Shown here in pieces: positions 44,401 to 59,400 of a stretch of DNA of 64,000 nt. Below the pieces are notes generated by a model. That model saw only the letters and a program-made list of their open reading frames with translations, was not told the origin of the DNA and ran no database searches. The translations under genes were made by a program, and so were the position numbers. Each line of letters opens with the position of its first letter. The first letter of the stretch is position 1. This DNA comes from Trichobilharzia szidati (taxonomy: Eukaryota; Platyhelminthes; Trematoda; Strigeidida; Schistosomatidae). The stretch spans positions 58,049,228-58,113,227 of the forward strand of contig OX235275.1 of assembly GCA_944472155.2 (NCBI GenBank), given 5' to 3'.

Positions 44401-47400
44401 AGTACATCAGAAGACAGAAGCAAGTGGAGGCGTGCAGTTGAAGCCCTACGTTCCACTAGGAACCCAAGGGAACAATAATAATATATATAATGGATTCATC
44501 AAATTTCGGTAGAACTCTTTAGCTGAATACTTTACATTCAGGAAAAGACTAGTTGCCAATCCTGGATACTTCAAACTGCCTATATCAATTTGATTGTGTT
44601 TTTGTGGAAGCATTTACATAGGTCATAAACAAATGCAACTGTCTGCTGACTTACATGATAAAGCACTTACCAAGGTGACTGAAAACAGATGAAATCAAAG
44701 TGCCTTGAATTTCAATAAAAAGCTTCTTGTGGACTACATACATGATAGTGACACTGTCAATTCATTCACTGTTGTCAGGAGACAAACAAACAAGAAGACG
44801 CTTGCAACTGTAGAGGCTTTTGCAATTATAGTTTCTGTATTCAAAAAAACTTTGGTGGCCATTATGAATTCCTCATGGTAGCATGTCTCACTTATTAACT
44901 ACCATTCATTCTTATGTAACCTATTTTTCTCCTCACCTCCTACATAATACGGCACATCTTCCGGAGTTTCAGTGTCCATTATGATTACAACTCATTTTAC
45001 TAAATTATTTATCTTGCTATTTAAGTGTGACTCCTCCTGTGACCTCCTTTACCTACCTGGGAAGCATCGTTTTAACTACAGGCAGACGGAACTGACGAGG
45101 ATATCAAAGGAAGAATCAGGAAAGCAAGACAAGCTTTCATTACTCTCAAGTCTGTGTGGAGGTCAACAGCATTCAGCGTGAAAAATAAGATCCGGATTTT
45201 CAACTCCATTGTGAAGTCAGTCAGTGCTACCATACGGATCAGAGACTTGGCGCGTCATAAAGAGCACCTCAAACAAACAACACACCTTCATCAACAGCTG
45301 TCTTCGCTCAATACTCAAGATCAGATGGACAGGAAAGATCAGCAATAGTGAGTGATCCCTGGGAGCAAACCAACCAGGAACCGATTGTGCAACAAATAAG
45401 CTGGAAGAAATGGAGGTGGATTGGCCATACTCTAAGGAAGCCATCAAGTGACATCACTAGACAAGCCATTACTCGAGTGGAACCTGGCCGAAAGGGAAGC
45501 GGCGAGTTGGTCGTCAGTGCAAAGGTGACTTGGAGGAGGTCATGTGGGGAGGAGATGAATGCATGTGGGCAGACTTGGAGCCAGGTGAAAACTCTAGCTT
45601 AGAACCGAGCGCAATGGAGACGCGCAGCTGAAGCCCTATTTTCCTCTAGGAATTAAAGGAAATAATAATACTGTAAGTGTGACTCCTCCTGTGTAATCTA
45701 AGCAATTATGCTTATGACCAGCTACCTAGAACTTTTGTTACTGCCCTAACTAGCAAAAAGGTAGACGCTTCGACGATGTATTCAGCTTAACAAGGCGTTG
45801 ATTTGAATCAGTCACAACTGACAGTGGAATTCAGTTTCAATTATATGTTTCAACCGTTCACGGGATTCGTCACCTGCTTATGCTTATGTATCCTAGTGAG
45901 CTTTAATATTCCCATTGAAATTCATGTCCTGCGATCAACACTTTGAATGGTGAAGATTTATAACACTTGACTATAACGTTTTAGCGTTTATAAAAGTATT
46001 TCCTGGGTTGCAGTGTTAGTGGGAGCACTAATCACTGGCGTCTTCTCAATCCTACTCTGACTCATTATATCGACCCAAACAATCATTTCAATGTGTAAAT
46101 AAATGTGGAAAGGTTTGATAAAATTAATTCATAATATTTAATAATCCTTATGCCTTTATTCACTTATTGATGAAATATTTGCCAATATTTAGGCATAGTC
46201 CTCTTTTTGATGCTTATAGGTGAGTTGATGTCTTTCTCACCATAAATTTTTGATTTATCAAACATTTTTCGCTTTGATTCTGCCTATTCCCATGTTTTGT
46301 TTTTTTGGTTAAGGAGTGCTATCGTTGAAATATAAAAAGGGGTTCAGCAGTAACTCTCCGTTTTATTTAGTTCGTTGAAGTTTGTTGAAGCGTATCACTG
46401 AAAATGCCTGTTTCGGTTTCATTAAAGAATATTCAATATCTAAACAATCCTTTCCATTCTACTTATTTAAATTCTTTATAACCTGAAAGTTGTTCAGTAA
46501 TATTACATTTTTATGTTTACACGACGTCTACGAAAAACTGTCTGGTTTGCTGCGAAAAGCAAAACTTTCAGACATTGGTGTTTTAGCAAGTGACTTCAAT
46601 GACCAAGTAGGGAAATCATGCCAGATTGAGTATTGTATGGGTGGCACCTACGGAGTTCTTTGCAGACGAACTGACAACATTAATCTGTTCAGATAATCAT
46701 CTGTTCCTAATTTGGACTAAATTTAGGCACAAAGAGAGACATTTCCCAGCTTGTCGTCCTCCTAAGTGAAGACGCTGAAAAAGCGTGAAGTTTTCTGAGC
46801 ACCTTGAGGAGCGGCAATCGTAGAATGTTCGGCATGCACTTCTTTCCTGTCAAATGTAAGATGATGCTACAAGGCTAGACTACATTGACTCGTAGCTTAA
46901 AGTTAGGGACCACTTCACTTATTTTTTGGAATGTTGCATCAGCTAGCCCCACCTGGTTGGTGGCTGACGAATCTCCAGAACGGTTATAGAAGGCTCGTCT
47001 GCTGTCTTCCAAATAACGGTATCTTCAGCTTAGTAGACGTGATGTCTGACTGTCTTTTAGCCAAAGGACCTGCGTATGGCTCAGCAGTTCGCCTTATCCT
47101 ACTTTATGGCTGTAAGACATGGCCAGTGAAAGTGGAAGACATGAAAAGACTAGCTGTCTCTAATCATAAATCTCTGCATTCTATCTCCTGTGTTAGTTGT
47201 TAGTTTAGTAGGGTGAGCAATATTGGGGTTAAGTGTCGAGTGCTACGTAGGTGAGAGGGGAAATCAATCTAAGAGGTTGTGAAGTTACATTGATTGAGAT
47301 AACTGGGACATGTGTTACGCATGCCTAACCTAACCACCGCCTTCCTAGATGGGCAATGTTAGCTGTCACAGGCTTTGGTTGAAGATGACCTGATGGTGGT

Positions 47401-50400
47401 AAAACGAAAACATGGCTTCATCAGTCAGTGAAATCAACGACAGTTAGTTTAAGCCAGTCACGCAGGGAGGTATGAATTTCTTGACTGGTTGGGATTCTTG
47501 AGGTGGTAAGAAACAATGAAGACTGGATACATACAGTCAGTGATATGGCTCTAAATCGTTCCCAGTGATGGTTGCCCTATATGCATTCACTCTTTGTGAT
47601 TTGTCATACCCACCAAAACTCTATTGTTCGTCCATATTACCATTCTCTTTACCTCACACTTCTGTCTATTATTTGTCTTTAGAACCTCCTTTTACTCCCT
47701 TCTCTTACTCTGTGTGCTACATGGAGTGTGTCAATTCCAAATGCTGAAAAAGTTTTATGTTGAAACCAGTCAGTCAGTCGGTTTACGCGACACTTAATCA
47801 CACTTATTTTATCAGTGTGATTCTTCGCATTTGTCACACCTGAACTTCAGTCTGGCCTATCTAATTTGTATGTTCACTTCTCTGAAGTATTAATATTCTC
47901 CCACTCACACACGAATGAATGCACTTACCGCCTTAAAACTCATACTACTGTTGCTTCCATATTAGTTTGTTTATTAGTTGCATAACACGGTGAAGCAGAG
48001 GTATTATTTACTACATGACACAGTTTCAAACAAAATTTATTGTTCATAATCATTTCAATTATGATCACACGACTTTGAAACTTGAGTTTTATAGTTGTCT
48101 TTGTCCTCTCCTATTTGTAGTCGTTGGGGTAGTAGAATTTTCCAGATATCTGGGTGGATAGGTGTTGAATCATCCTTATTACACGTGTTGGTTTGCAGTT
48201 AGTATGATAAACAAAGCTTCTGTTGCCAATCTCTCCCTCCACCCTGCTGTTACATTAGATTTTTAAACTGTCATCCTATCCCATCCCATTGTATGGTTAT
48301 GTGTGACTGCATGTAGAGCTATAGCTGAACTATTCTCTAGATTTCTTATTTTATTGAAATCAACCAATCTAGACTTTGCTGCTAGGTTTTTATGTTCGGC
48401 TAGTCTGACTGTACCTCTTTTACTAGTTTTACCCATGTATTTGACCTGGCAATCATTGCAGGCAGAGTATTAGATAAACTAGATTGTTTTGTTTTACAGG
48501 CTCCGCAAGATCCTTTAAATTTTAAAGCTTATTTCTAATTGAGTTTGTGTGTTTGAATGCCAGCCACTTTGATTCCTGCCTGTACTGTTAAGAATTCTGC
48601 GTAAGTTGGTTTCCGAGGTTCCCTCCTTGTATGGAATTACTACTGATGACTTATATTTCTTATTGTTGGTGTGGTCTTGCGCATGTTTGACATGCATGTC
48701 ATCATTAATATTATTATTATCATTAATAAATAACAGAGCACAAAAACTAAGTAGTACCAAGGAAAATCTAAGACATGAAGCGATACACATAAAATAAGCC
48801 TTCAAACTTAATAATTACCCTGTTAAATTAGTTAGGAAGTATTTAAGGAAACGTAAAAATAAGATATATATAATGATAGTGGTGATTGTGATAATAATGG
48901 TGATGATAATAATAATATTAATGATGACATGCATGTCAAATATGCGCAAGACAACACCAACAACAATAAGGAATGTAAGTCATCAGTAGTAATTCCATAC
49001 AAGGAAGAAACCTCAGAAATCTTACGCAGAATTCATAACAATACAAGCAGGAATCAAAGTGGCTGGCATTCAACCCCCCCACAAACTCAATTAGAATCAA
49101 GCTTTGTCGGTCAAAGGATCCAGCGAATGCAGCGAATAAAACAAAACAATTTAGTTTATCTAATGCCCTGCCTGCAACGATCATCAGGTTAAATACATAG
49201 TTCAAACAGGTAGAACAGGGGCAGTCAGACTAGCCGAACATAAAAACCTAACAGCAAAATCTAGATTGGTTGACCCGAATAAGATAAGCAATCTAGAGAA
49301 TAGTTCAGCTATAGCACTACGTGCAGTCACACATAACCATACAATGGGATGGGATAGGATGACAGTTTTGAAATCTAATGTAACAGCAGGGTGGAAGGAG
49401 AGATTGATAACAGAAGCTTTGTTTATCGTGTGAACTGCAAACCAACACGTGTAATAGGAATGATTCAGCACCTGGAATTACTTACTACCACAGTGCTCAA
49501 GTCTTACACATATATTAACATACTTTTGTTGATTACAAATAAATAAACTTGTGATTGAATTATTCAATGATCATTCACCTTCACTAGTGCTACAGTATAG
49601 TCAAAAATTAATAGTCACATAATTTAGATTATCGATTTTTGTGCAGTAATTCAGGTTAGTCTCAGTGTTGATTTCGTCATGAACTAACAGAAATCACTGA
49701 AAACCTCGGAGTACTGAACAAACCGTTCGTCCTAGTTGCAGACTCTTCAGCAGTACACACTTATGTCTCACAAACCCGAGAACTTCAGACTGTATGACCA
49801 AGCTCATTGATTATTCAGCCACTTGAGCCAGAATTCATTAACTTTGTCAATTCTGGATAAAGTCCTAAGCTAAAGCAATGACTTTAGTCTTGACAAGGTG
49901 GTGGTCACACTAGTCACGGCTTTTCAGTAGAACCTCAAGAAATTCATGCGGTAGCCATCACTGAGCTAAACACTGATCTTTAGATTATGAGTTGTGTTTT
50001 GTAGGGACTGGAATTAATTCCATTTGTTAGACTCCCCTGCATAGCTATAAACAGAAAACCACTGAGTAACGACTCACTGATGAGGAAAAAGCACTAGACG
50101 GTGAGTGGATAGTAGCCATTAGTGTCTAGTCATAACTGTACAACACAAGATTACTTCAAAATGTGTGTTAACCAGTTAAGGCAAATCCTTATTGTCGATA
50201 TAAGTTGAATGAGATCTAGGAGCGTATTACTCTTCTGTGCCAATTTAGTGTAATGCCTCAGTGTGGATGATTAACCTACAATGCCACAACAATTTTTTGC
50301 TCTCATTTTTCGTGTTCTAAGTATATTTTATAGGGATATTTTTATTAATACTATTATCACCATTATTATTCTATTTGTTTATATATAGGAAAGTGATTGA

Positions 50401-53400
50401 AACTTTGTTGTAAGTGTAAACAAACTTTTTCGCATCATATTTAATTTACGATTAAAAAAGATTTAAAACAGTGAGTTCCCTTTATGCATTTAGACAAAGC
50501 AATAAGAAGACGTAATTTGTCTGAATTGTGGGTGTGTAATGTATTTGCGGAACACACATTTCGAACAATCTGATCACACTCCACTTACTTGTCATAGGAA
50601 CTTATACATGAAATTAATAAAGAGTGAAGAGGTGAGAAAATAGACAGGTTGGGTCAAGTTAAAAGGACATACTGAATGTGAAAATAACAATGAAAATCAC
50701 TAAACCAAATAACAGAGGTAATAGCACATCTGCTATGGCATCAGAACAAAGTTTATCAACTCGCCCTTCAGAAACATGTGTACATCAACCTACTCCATAT
50801 CGGACATCAAAGCAGCTTGATAACTAGACAAAGATTGAACGCTGCTGTTAAAAAGACTTTTTATGCAGCTAATATCATAATAAATGAGAATGTAAAGCCA
50901 ATATATCCATCCACCTAAGCCCTTTGAAGATGCAAAAAATGACGTCACATCTCACTGTTTTTACCAAATTGAATGTACGTGTGGACACACAAACATAGGG
51001 AGGACTCGTCGATATCCTAAATGGTTTCAGAAACAAATAGAATCCCCAGAACCCATTAATGGTGAGAACAGGAGACCTAGCTCCTCTATTGCGAAACCTA
51101 TTATAGAGACAGGACGTAAAATTGACGTTAACAGATCTTTTAAACCTATCTATAAAACGTGTTTAAGGTAGGGTATACCATAAAGTTTGTGGAAGCCTTA
51201 GCAGTTGGAAAGTTTAAACCGCCTTTATGCGATCAAAGCAACAATTTGTCATCACACTTAACCTTCCTTGGTGAAGTTTGTTTTGATACCACAGCAGATG
51301 TGCTATTACCTCTGTTATTTGGTTTTTGTGATTTTCATTGTTATTTTCACCTTCAATATGTCCTTTCAACTTGACCTAACTTGTCTATTTTCTCACCCAC
51401 CTCTTAACTCTTTATTAATTTCATGTATAAGTTCCTATGACAAGCAAGTGGAGTGTGATCAGATTGTTCGAAATGTGTTGCGTAAATACATTACACAGAC
51501 GATTCAGACAAATTACGTCTTCCTATTGCTTTGTCAATATTAAAAAAGAGAAGAGAAATATTGAGCAAAGAATATCCTTTTCGATAATTTCCTCTTATGC
51601 CTCTAGAATTATATATAAACATACAGTCATGGACACAGAATATTCTAGATTAATTGTCATTGATAATATCGTTTTTGTTTAAACAATGTCGATTTGTGAA
51701 GTAAGATCAATGCAATCACAGTTCATTAAAGAAGCTTTAATTATAATAAATATACAAATATAATAGCAAATAAAATATCAACTAAAATTATAGAAATCTC
51801 TACAACAAATTGAGGATCATTCGAACCTAGATGGCCAAGGTAAGGACAATGTCTGAACTAGCTTCTTTTAGACACATAAGTCAGGCTTCTTAATGTGGAT
51901 CACAACAGCCTCAGAAATATTCAGTGGACGAACTCCTAAGGGAAAGTAAAAATTTGTTGGTATGTGGTAAATGACTTTGAAAGCCGCGTGGTTGACATCA
52001 ACCTTGTGTTCTGTATCCACAAGATGAGATAGAAGAGGGCTACGAATAGATTCTGCTTTTCCTTTACTTAGCCAAAAAGGGTGATGTTCGGAAATCCGAC
52101 GATAAACACGCATTATTATGCAACCTTAGCAGCTAATTAGCTATACAGGAACAGCCAAATTCATAGTTGCACACTGACGAGGAGAAACTAGGTAATTTAT
52201 CTTTAACTCCTGGTCACAAAATAGGGATAGTTTTGAATAGACAGCATACTTCCGCGCCAATGAATGCTCTTTCTACCTCATTCCTCTGGCATTCTGTTAT
52301 TATTTCACTGATGTTATCCCCAAGGAACTGAAAATGTAAGAACAAGGCATTTTTCGGAACTGTTAATATTTTGTCTCCCTGACTTCTGATTCAATTTCTT
52401 ATCAATGAATCTTTACGGATAACCTTCCTCACCGAGTAACTGTTTAATAATATTAAGCTTTTCATCAAAACTTTCATCAGAGCAAATTGCTTTTACTCTG
52501 TGGACCAAACGCTTTATTAGATCGCAATTGTATTCCAAAGTCACGAAGCTGAAAACATGAGTATACTGACCAATTGATGAAGGTTTTCTAAATACGCCTC
52601 TTCTAAAATTACCGTCCTCTTTTCTAGTCATAAGGACGTCTGGGAATGAGGTACTAGAGTCAATTTGCTTCCCGTTGGTTAAATTTATGTCACGAGGAAC
52701 AGGATGTTATTTGCTTCATCCTCATTATCCATAATCACAAAACGGATCATCCATATACCGATAGTAGAATTCTGGTTCATCATATACATCTTTCAAAGGC
52801 CCATTTTCTAGTTTTGCAAGGAAAATGTCGGATGAATATGAAATATGAAATCCAGAAGTACTACTGAAAAGTAGAAAAAGACATGCCAGTAGGGGTAGAG
52901 GGTAAAATATCTATTCTTATGTAGCGATTAGATAATATAATAATGGCAACCTTCGATTTCATAATTTGTTATTATTACACTATCGCTATAAGACACCACC
53001 TCGAAGAAACTACAGACCTTCATCAACAGCTATCTACACTGTATACTCAAGATCAGATGGCCTGCCAGAAATGATCAGCAGCAAAGATCTCTCGGAACGA
53101 ACCAACCCATCAGGAATCACTTGTGCAGCAAATATGCAGGAAGAACTGGAGGTGAACTAGCTATACTCTGAGAAAACAAACCATCAAGTGGTTGACATCA
53201 CGCACCAGGCCAATGCTTGAGTGGAACCCAAATGGGAAGCGGCGAGTTGGTCGTCAGTGCGATTGTGACGTCGGGGAGGAGGTGATGTGAAGAGTGGATG
53301 ACAGCATGTGGGCAGATGTGGGACCAGGTGATGAAAATGTTGGTGGAGAACCGAACGTAATGGAGACGGGTGACTGAAGAGATGCAAAGAGAAAGTTGCG

Positions 53401-56400
53401 AATAATAAGGAGGACATCGTCAAAGCGCCTGCGCAAGAAGCCGACATTTCAACCTGAGACCAATCACTTTGGTGCAATCAATCGATGGGAAAACCTGAAA
53501 TTTAATTAAATGAATAATATGACACATTGCGTTGGTGGCACAGTGGTTAGGACGCTCGCCGACTATCCACATGTCTCGGGATTCGATCTCCGGCCGACGC
53601 ATTCCCTTATGTCGCTAAGCCAGAAATAAAAAAGCTGATAAGAAGAAAGGTTGTGTATGAGGCCTGCAATCACATCCTGTAAAAATAAACACTGCTTTAG
53701 AAACTTCAAAAATCTAGCCTGAAGCCGTATGTTCCACTGGGAACGTCAATGAATAAAAAAGATGACCCGATGCATAAGAGGTGGCTCTTGTGGCCTAAGT
53801 AATTTAGTGGATAACGCTCTTTGGCTTTTGAAACTATGGGCACAGGGCTTGAGCCTGGATGGAAATGTCATCACTCACTCACTGTGGAATGCAGGTAAAT
53901 CCAGAAGACTAGTCCAAAATAGGACAAGATGCGCATCCTTGATTCCATTGCTAGTCCCCATCCATCAATTAACTTTTAATAAAGGGGATGTTTGGTGTCA
54001 GACAACATGACCACAGCTAACTGCTTGCAAGTATTTCAGTGCCTATCAGTAATAATGTCAGTAGGTCGAGTCAAAATGGCTTACAGCCCTCAGTGTTTCA
54101 CGTTACATGACACTGTGTTTCTTCAAAATCTCAGGTGAAAATAGGCAGTAACAATTAAGAAGAACGGATAGAATATATGAACTGCAAGGGAAGAGCTCAA
54201 GTTATCCTCGGAAGTCGCAACTGCCTTAGATTATAAGTCAAACGAAAAACTTTATTTGAAATCATCGAGATATATCAGACGACAAACAAATATTTGAATA
54301 GAAACCGATACCAAGATAGGTATTATTCGATTTACTCCGTGTCTCAGTGTCATCCATATTAACCTGAGATAAGAAACTATTCATATCGGAATGATCCGCT
54401 ACAAAATCGACTGAGAGATAATTTATTATATCAGCAGCACATTTGTTGAATTCAGCTTTAGACGAAGTGGAGTACTGCCCATTTAAAACGCCTCATCACA
54501 CAAAAATCATTTACAGAATTAATGTTGAGTAAGCCGATACTTATCCATCAATTAACATATAGTCACAATGGACCCCTACCCTTTTCTCCAGTTAAAATGA
54601 CTAATGCAATCACCCTTTACTAAATTACTGGAAGTATTGAACTGTTTTACACTCAGGAAATGAAAATAATTCTCAGGCCATATTCCGTAGGCTACCGAAA
54701 ACACCTTCCCTATGTGACAACTTATCATCTGTATACAGGCATATACATTTAGGCATTTCATCAGTCAGAGGAGAAACTGTGAGTTCCGGGAAGCTGTTTA
54801 GTCCTAGTTCAAGACTCTTCGACAGCAAGCAACCACATCGCGGGGTTCAAGCCCAAGACCTCCCAGTTACAAGGCAAGCTCGTAGGACATTCAGCCTTTA
54901 GGACCCTATCCAATGGCCCATGATTTATAAATTCTACCGGTTTTACAATATACCCTGATTTTTATCACCGGTTTCAAGTCAATCAGTTCTTCTATATGTG
55001 TCATAAACTTGATGCCCGCGTCACAAAAGGCATTTCCAACTGGCTACTGCAGGTACTTATCAACATCTTTCTCTTGTGACTCACTACTAAAGATCAAATC
55101 GCTAGAAAGAATTACTAACAGGAAAACTCTGGGAACACGCGACAGCCTATTGTTCAACAAATATCCCGACAAAAATTAAGATGGATGGAATAAACGTTGT
55201 GGAGACTGTTGAAAGACATCGTGCGACAGGCCATCGCTCAGATGGAAGATTTGAATGGGGAATGACGATTTATGTCTTTGTCCAAGGGTCAAATGGGGGA
55301 GGTCGTGCAAGCAGGCTGTGTGCAATCGTTGGGCCGACTAAATTGGACTGTGGAGAATATGACAAAGTGGCGAATTTCTGTTGAAGCCTTATGTTCCGTT
55401 CGGAACAATAATACTAGTATTTTGGTTTGTGGTTATTAGCGGTAGGATCGAAGATGTCCGTCTAGCTCTTTTTGAAACAATTTCTTCAAGAATTGAGACG
55501 CAGTGGGAACAGTATCATTTCCTGAGACTGTAAGTACGCCCAAATGATGAGTCCCAAATATGACGAAATGCGTACCCTGAATTCCACTGCTAACCGGGAA
55601 TGACCAAAATACAGATAAAAGTTTTCTCTTGAAGATTAAAACACACCTGACATTCTTCTCCATGATTGCAGCTACAGTTTAAATTGAATTACCAGAAAAA
55701 GAGATCACCACTGTCTCATTAACTACTCCTGTCTGTTAAACCATTAGTTTGGTATGAATGTCTATTGAAGAAAAGGAATCACCCATTTTAACATACATGC
55801 GTCAATGTATTAAATAACACATTATCGTATCTTAAAAAATCATATTTGTGGGAATCAATTCACTTGTAATCCATCCCGAATACCATTCATCTTTACTTTA
55901 TCATTACACAGGAGAGTAGTGGAATTTGTATGGTAAGTCAAATTAACAGAAAGATACCTTAATATGTTAAACTTTATTCACAAAATAACTGGATCTTTAA
56001 AACGAGCAGTAACTCAGAATTCTAGTTTTATATTTAGTGAGTAGTCATTTACCTAATGTTATTTGCTTGGTAATGACTAACATCGGAATCTAGGATACAC
56101 GTTTCTGTCATTTTTACACTCATAACCTCAATGTACCTCAATTCCCCTACGATTGATGGTGTTCACAGTAAAGCATGAACCTAGAATGCATCGTTTCTTT
56201 GGACACCAGGATGCCCGAAGACAAGAGCCAATTGAACATAGGAAAAATAATCATACATATATTGAGCATCGTACAAATGTCATACGTGTTCAATTTCTGA
56301 CATTCTTTAAAGTTAACCAGCATAGTTGAGGTGATAGCGATCGAGAAGTAAATTCTATCATGGAAAATGAAGTAATTGCCTGAATTTGATTGCTTCGATC

Positions 56401-59400
56401 TGCGTCAGAGCCCGTCAACTGCATTTTAAATGCATTGATTTTTTGGCTAAATGAACAGCTTAATACATCTGTTATAGACACTTGCTTTAGAACTTCTCTT
56501 TTCATGTTACATCGCGTAGCATTAAGGATGGAACCTTATTTTACGTATTACCTTAAGTAATAACACTTTTTCTCCATTTCAGCATGTTTGGTAAACTATG
56601 GTAAGAATTATTTTTTGCCTGAATTAAATTTATCATTAAACTTGTTTTAAAATTTCTTTTGAGACTACTGAAGTATAGACAAGTGTATTATAAACATAAC
56701 TTTCATTCAATGAAGGTCCTCTATAGTTCCTATAAGAGATGCTAGGATTATCAGATATCTACATCATTATGATGGTCGACCAGTAAAAAGTGTGGTGATT
56801 AGATCTCAAACAAACCGGATAAAGTACAAATATCTGTAAAGATACTGAAAAACCCTGGAAATACATCAATACAGCAATCAATAATATTTAATCCTATTTC
56901 TAATATCTGGGAAGGCTCGTTTTTCAGCACGAATGTGATCTCAGTTGGTTCTTCTAGACGGGTTAGAAAAATGCACTGCGTGTCACAAAAAAAGATTTTC
57001 AACAAGTTAAAGACTCTTATCAACAGCCGCCTACTTCACTGTCTCCATACTGAAGATCAAATGCTCAGCCAGAAAGAATTGGTAACAAGAAACTCTGGCT
57101 GGTAACAAGCCAACCAAGAGCCAATTGCTCAACAAATATGTAGGAGAAAATGAAGATGGATCGGGTACACATTCAGGGGACCGTTAAATGATATCGCACG
57201 CAATAAAGGCCATCGCTTGAGTGGAATCCCAATGGTAAGAGACAACTGGGTCGTTGGTGTGAGGGTAACATGGAGTAGATTGTGTGTTGGGTAGGGGAAG
57301 ATGAAAGATTATGACCAATCGTGGACCCAGATGAAAAGGACGGCAGAAAAGAGAACAGAGTGGAGATGTAAGTGGAGATGACGCTTTATATTCCATTTGG
57401 AATCAAAAGGAAATAATAACAATACATGAGTGAAGAACTAAGCACTATCCTTTCTTCATTAAAAGGGATTACTCCCCAAGGTGAATACCAATAGACTTCA
57501 CTGATACTAGTCACCTTCCATCAAAACACAATCCCTTCAAAGATGTTTCACAGTAGGTTTGAGGTAACAAATTTGTTACACAAAAATCAGTAATAAGTAG
57601 AGACTAAAATAAGTTTTGTTGAGTAAGTTACGTAACTCATTGTAATTATTGAGATTGAGAGGAACTCAATTAGAATTGAAATAGAGTCATGGTCAGCATC
57701 ACCACGGGGTAGAAATTTTACGGTGGGTGGTGGAGAAAAATGGTGTAATTAAAAAGCCAAAACACTGCCACTCACAAAACTTACTTATTCAGTGCAAGGG
57801 TAAGTTAGGTCCATTTAAGTTAATATGTGAACTGCTACGGCTCTTGAAAGTTCAAAATTCTTCATTCATATTCCCCTAATAAGGTTTCCGCGTAATCTGT
57901 AAATGACTCTGAAGTCAGTTTTCGGGTTCACTCAGTGACCACAGTCGATCAGGTGTTGCAGCACCGAGTTACCTGGTAGTCCTTTTTCTCCTTTACAAAA
58001 CCATGAGACTAATTTTTCGAGAACAAGCTCTGATTAATTTCGATATGCCTGATTCCACAGGAACAGATGAATTAATCGATTTACACTGGTGTAACCACTG
58101 TGTTTATTCGAATCATTGGTTTTGTAGAGGAAGTGAGTAGACATTCATCTGTGATGATCTTCTTCAAAGATCGAGACTGGCGGTTTCTCAGTATTTCTGG
58201 TGATGTGTCTCCAGTAAACTGCAAATTCAGACGGAGAAGTTTCTTGGTGGCTAAACGTTTGCGCGTTTTATGTTTGTTGGCTTTGGGGATTTTGCGATGA
58301 TACTTTCGAGGCAACTAGATGGTCTCTGGGGTTTGAAGATCTCGGTTTCAATGAGCGATTTATTCCCCAGTTTTCAGTTTCCACGACCGCCAAAATGCTT
58401 TCATCTCCTCCTCACACCGTATCATACATGTCATTCTCGGAAGCTCAACTTATTGTTTCAGGTTTCAGTCAAGGGCCTGGTACGCAATGTCAATGAATGG
58501 CTTCCTCAACGTGTGTCTAATCCATCTGCGTTTTCCTCAGCATATTTGTTGAGCAGTCGGTTCTTGATAGCTTACATGCAACGTTCTGTACTGATAATCC
58601 TTTCTGGCCATCTCATCATCAGTACGGAGCGAAGACGGCGTTTAATAAATATCTGAAGCCTACTGGAAAGCCTTTTAGGGACGCGTGAGCGGAGTCTCTA
58701 AGCCAGACAGAAGGACGGATTTGATATTAGTAATAAAGATCCGGAGTTCGTACCTTCTGCTGAGTGCAGTAGACTTCCACAGGGATTTCAGAGTGATGCA
58801 GGTCTGTCATGCCTTAACGAATCAACCTTTGACTTGCTCAATCATGCCGTTTATCGTTGAAATGATGCTACCTGACCAGGTTTGAAAAAAGACGTGACTC
58901 TATTCAAATCCCTCTTACTATTAGTGATCGATGCTTGTTGCTCAGGTTGGTTAGTCATGTTATTCACCTCTGCCCCCCCCCTAAATTCACTTGAAATCCA
59001 GTCTTAATTGCTTCTTCAATCATCCCTTAGATTTTCGTCGGTTGGTCTTTGAGTTAATGTGAAATCCCAGAGTCATTTTATTGGTCCCATATATTCCTGT
59101 CCTCCTGCTTCGTACAGTCTGCTGAATGATCCAGTCTACCACAGTCAGGAATATCATCGGTAATTGTATTTAAATATCGTAAAACCCTATGAAAATACAT
59201 TATAGTTTGGCAATTAATAGTGTTCTCTGAGCTGGTTGGTTTAGTTGCGGAGCTTTTGTCGTCCTTTCGGACATTATCTTCAGCGCAATATTTAGCATAA
59301 AGTGAAATGATTCAAATTTCTTCATGAGTGATATAATTGCCAGTCAAATTCCCGATTTCGATATTATGCAAACCAAAAGATCCAACAGAAAAAGGAGATA

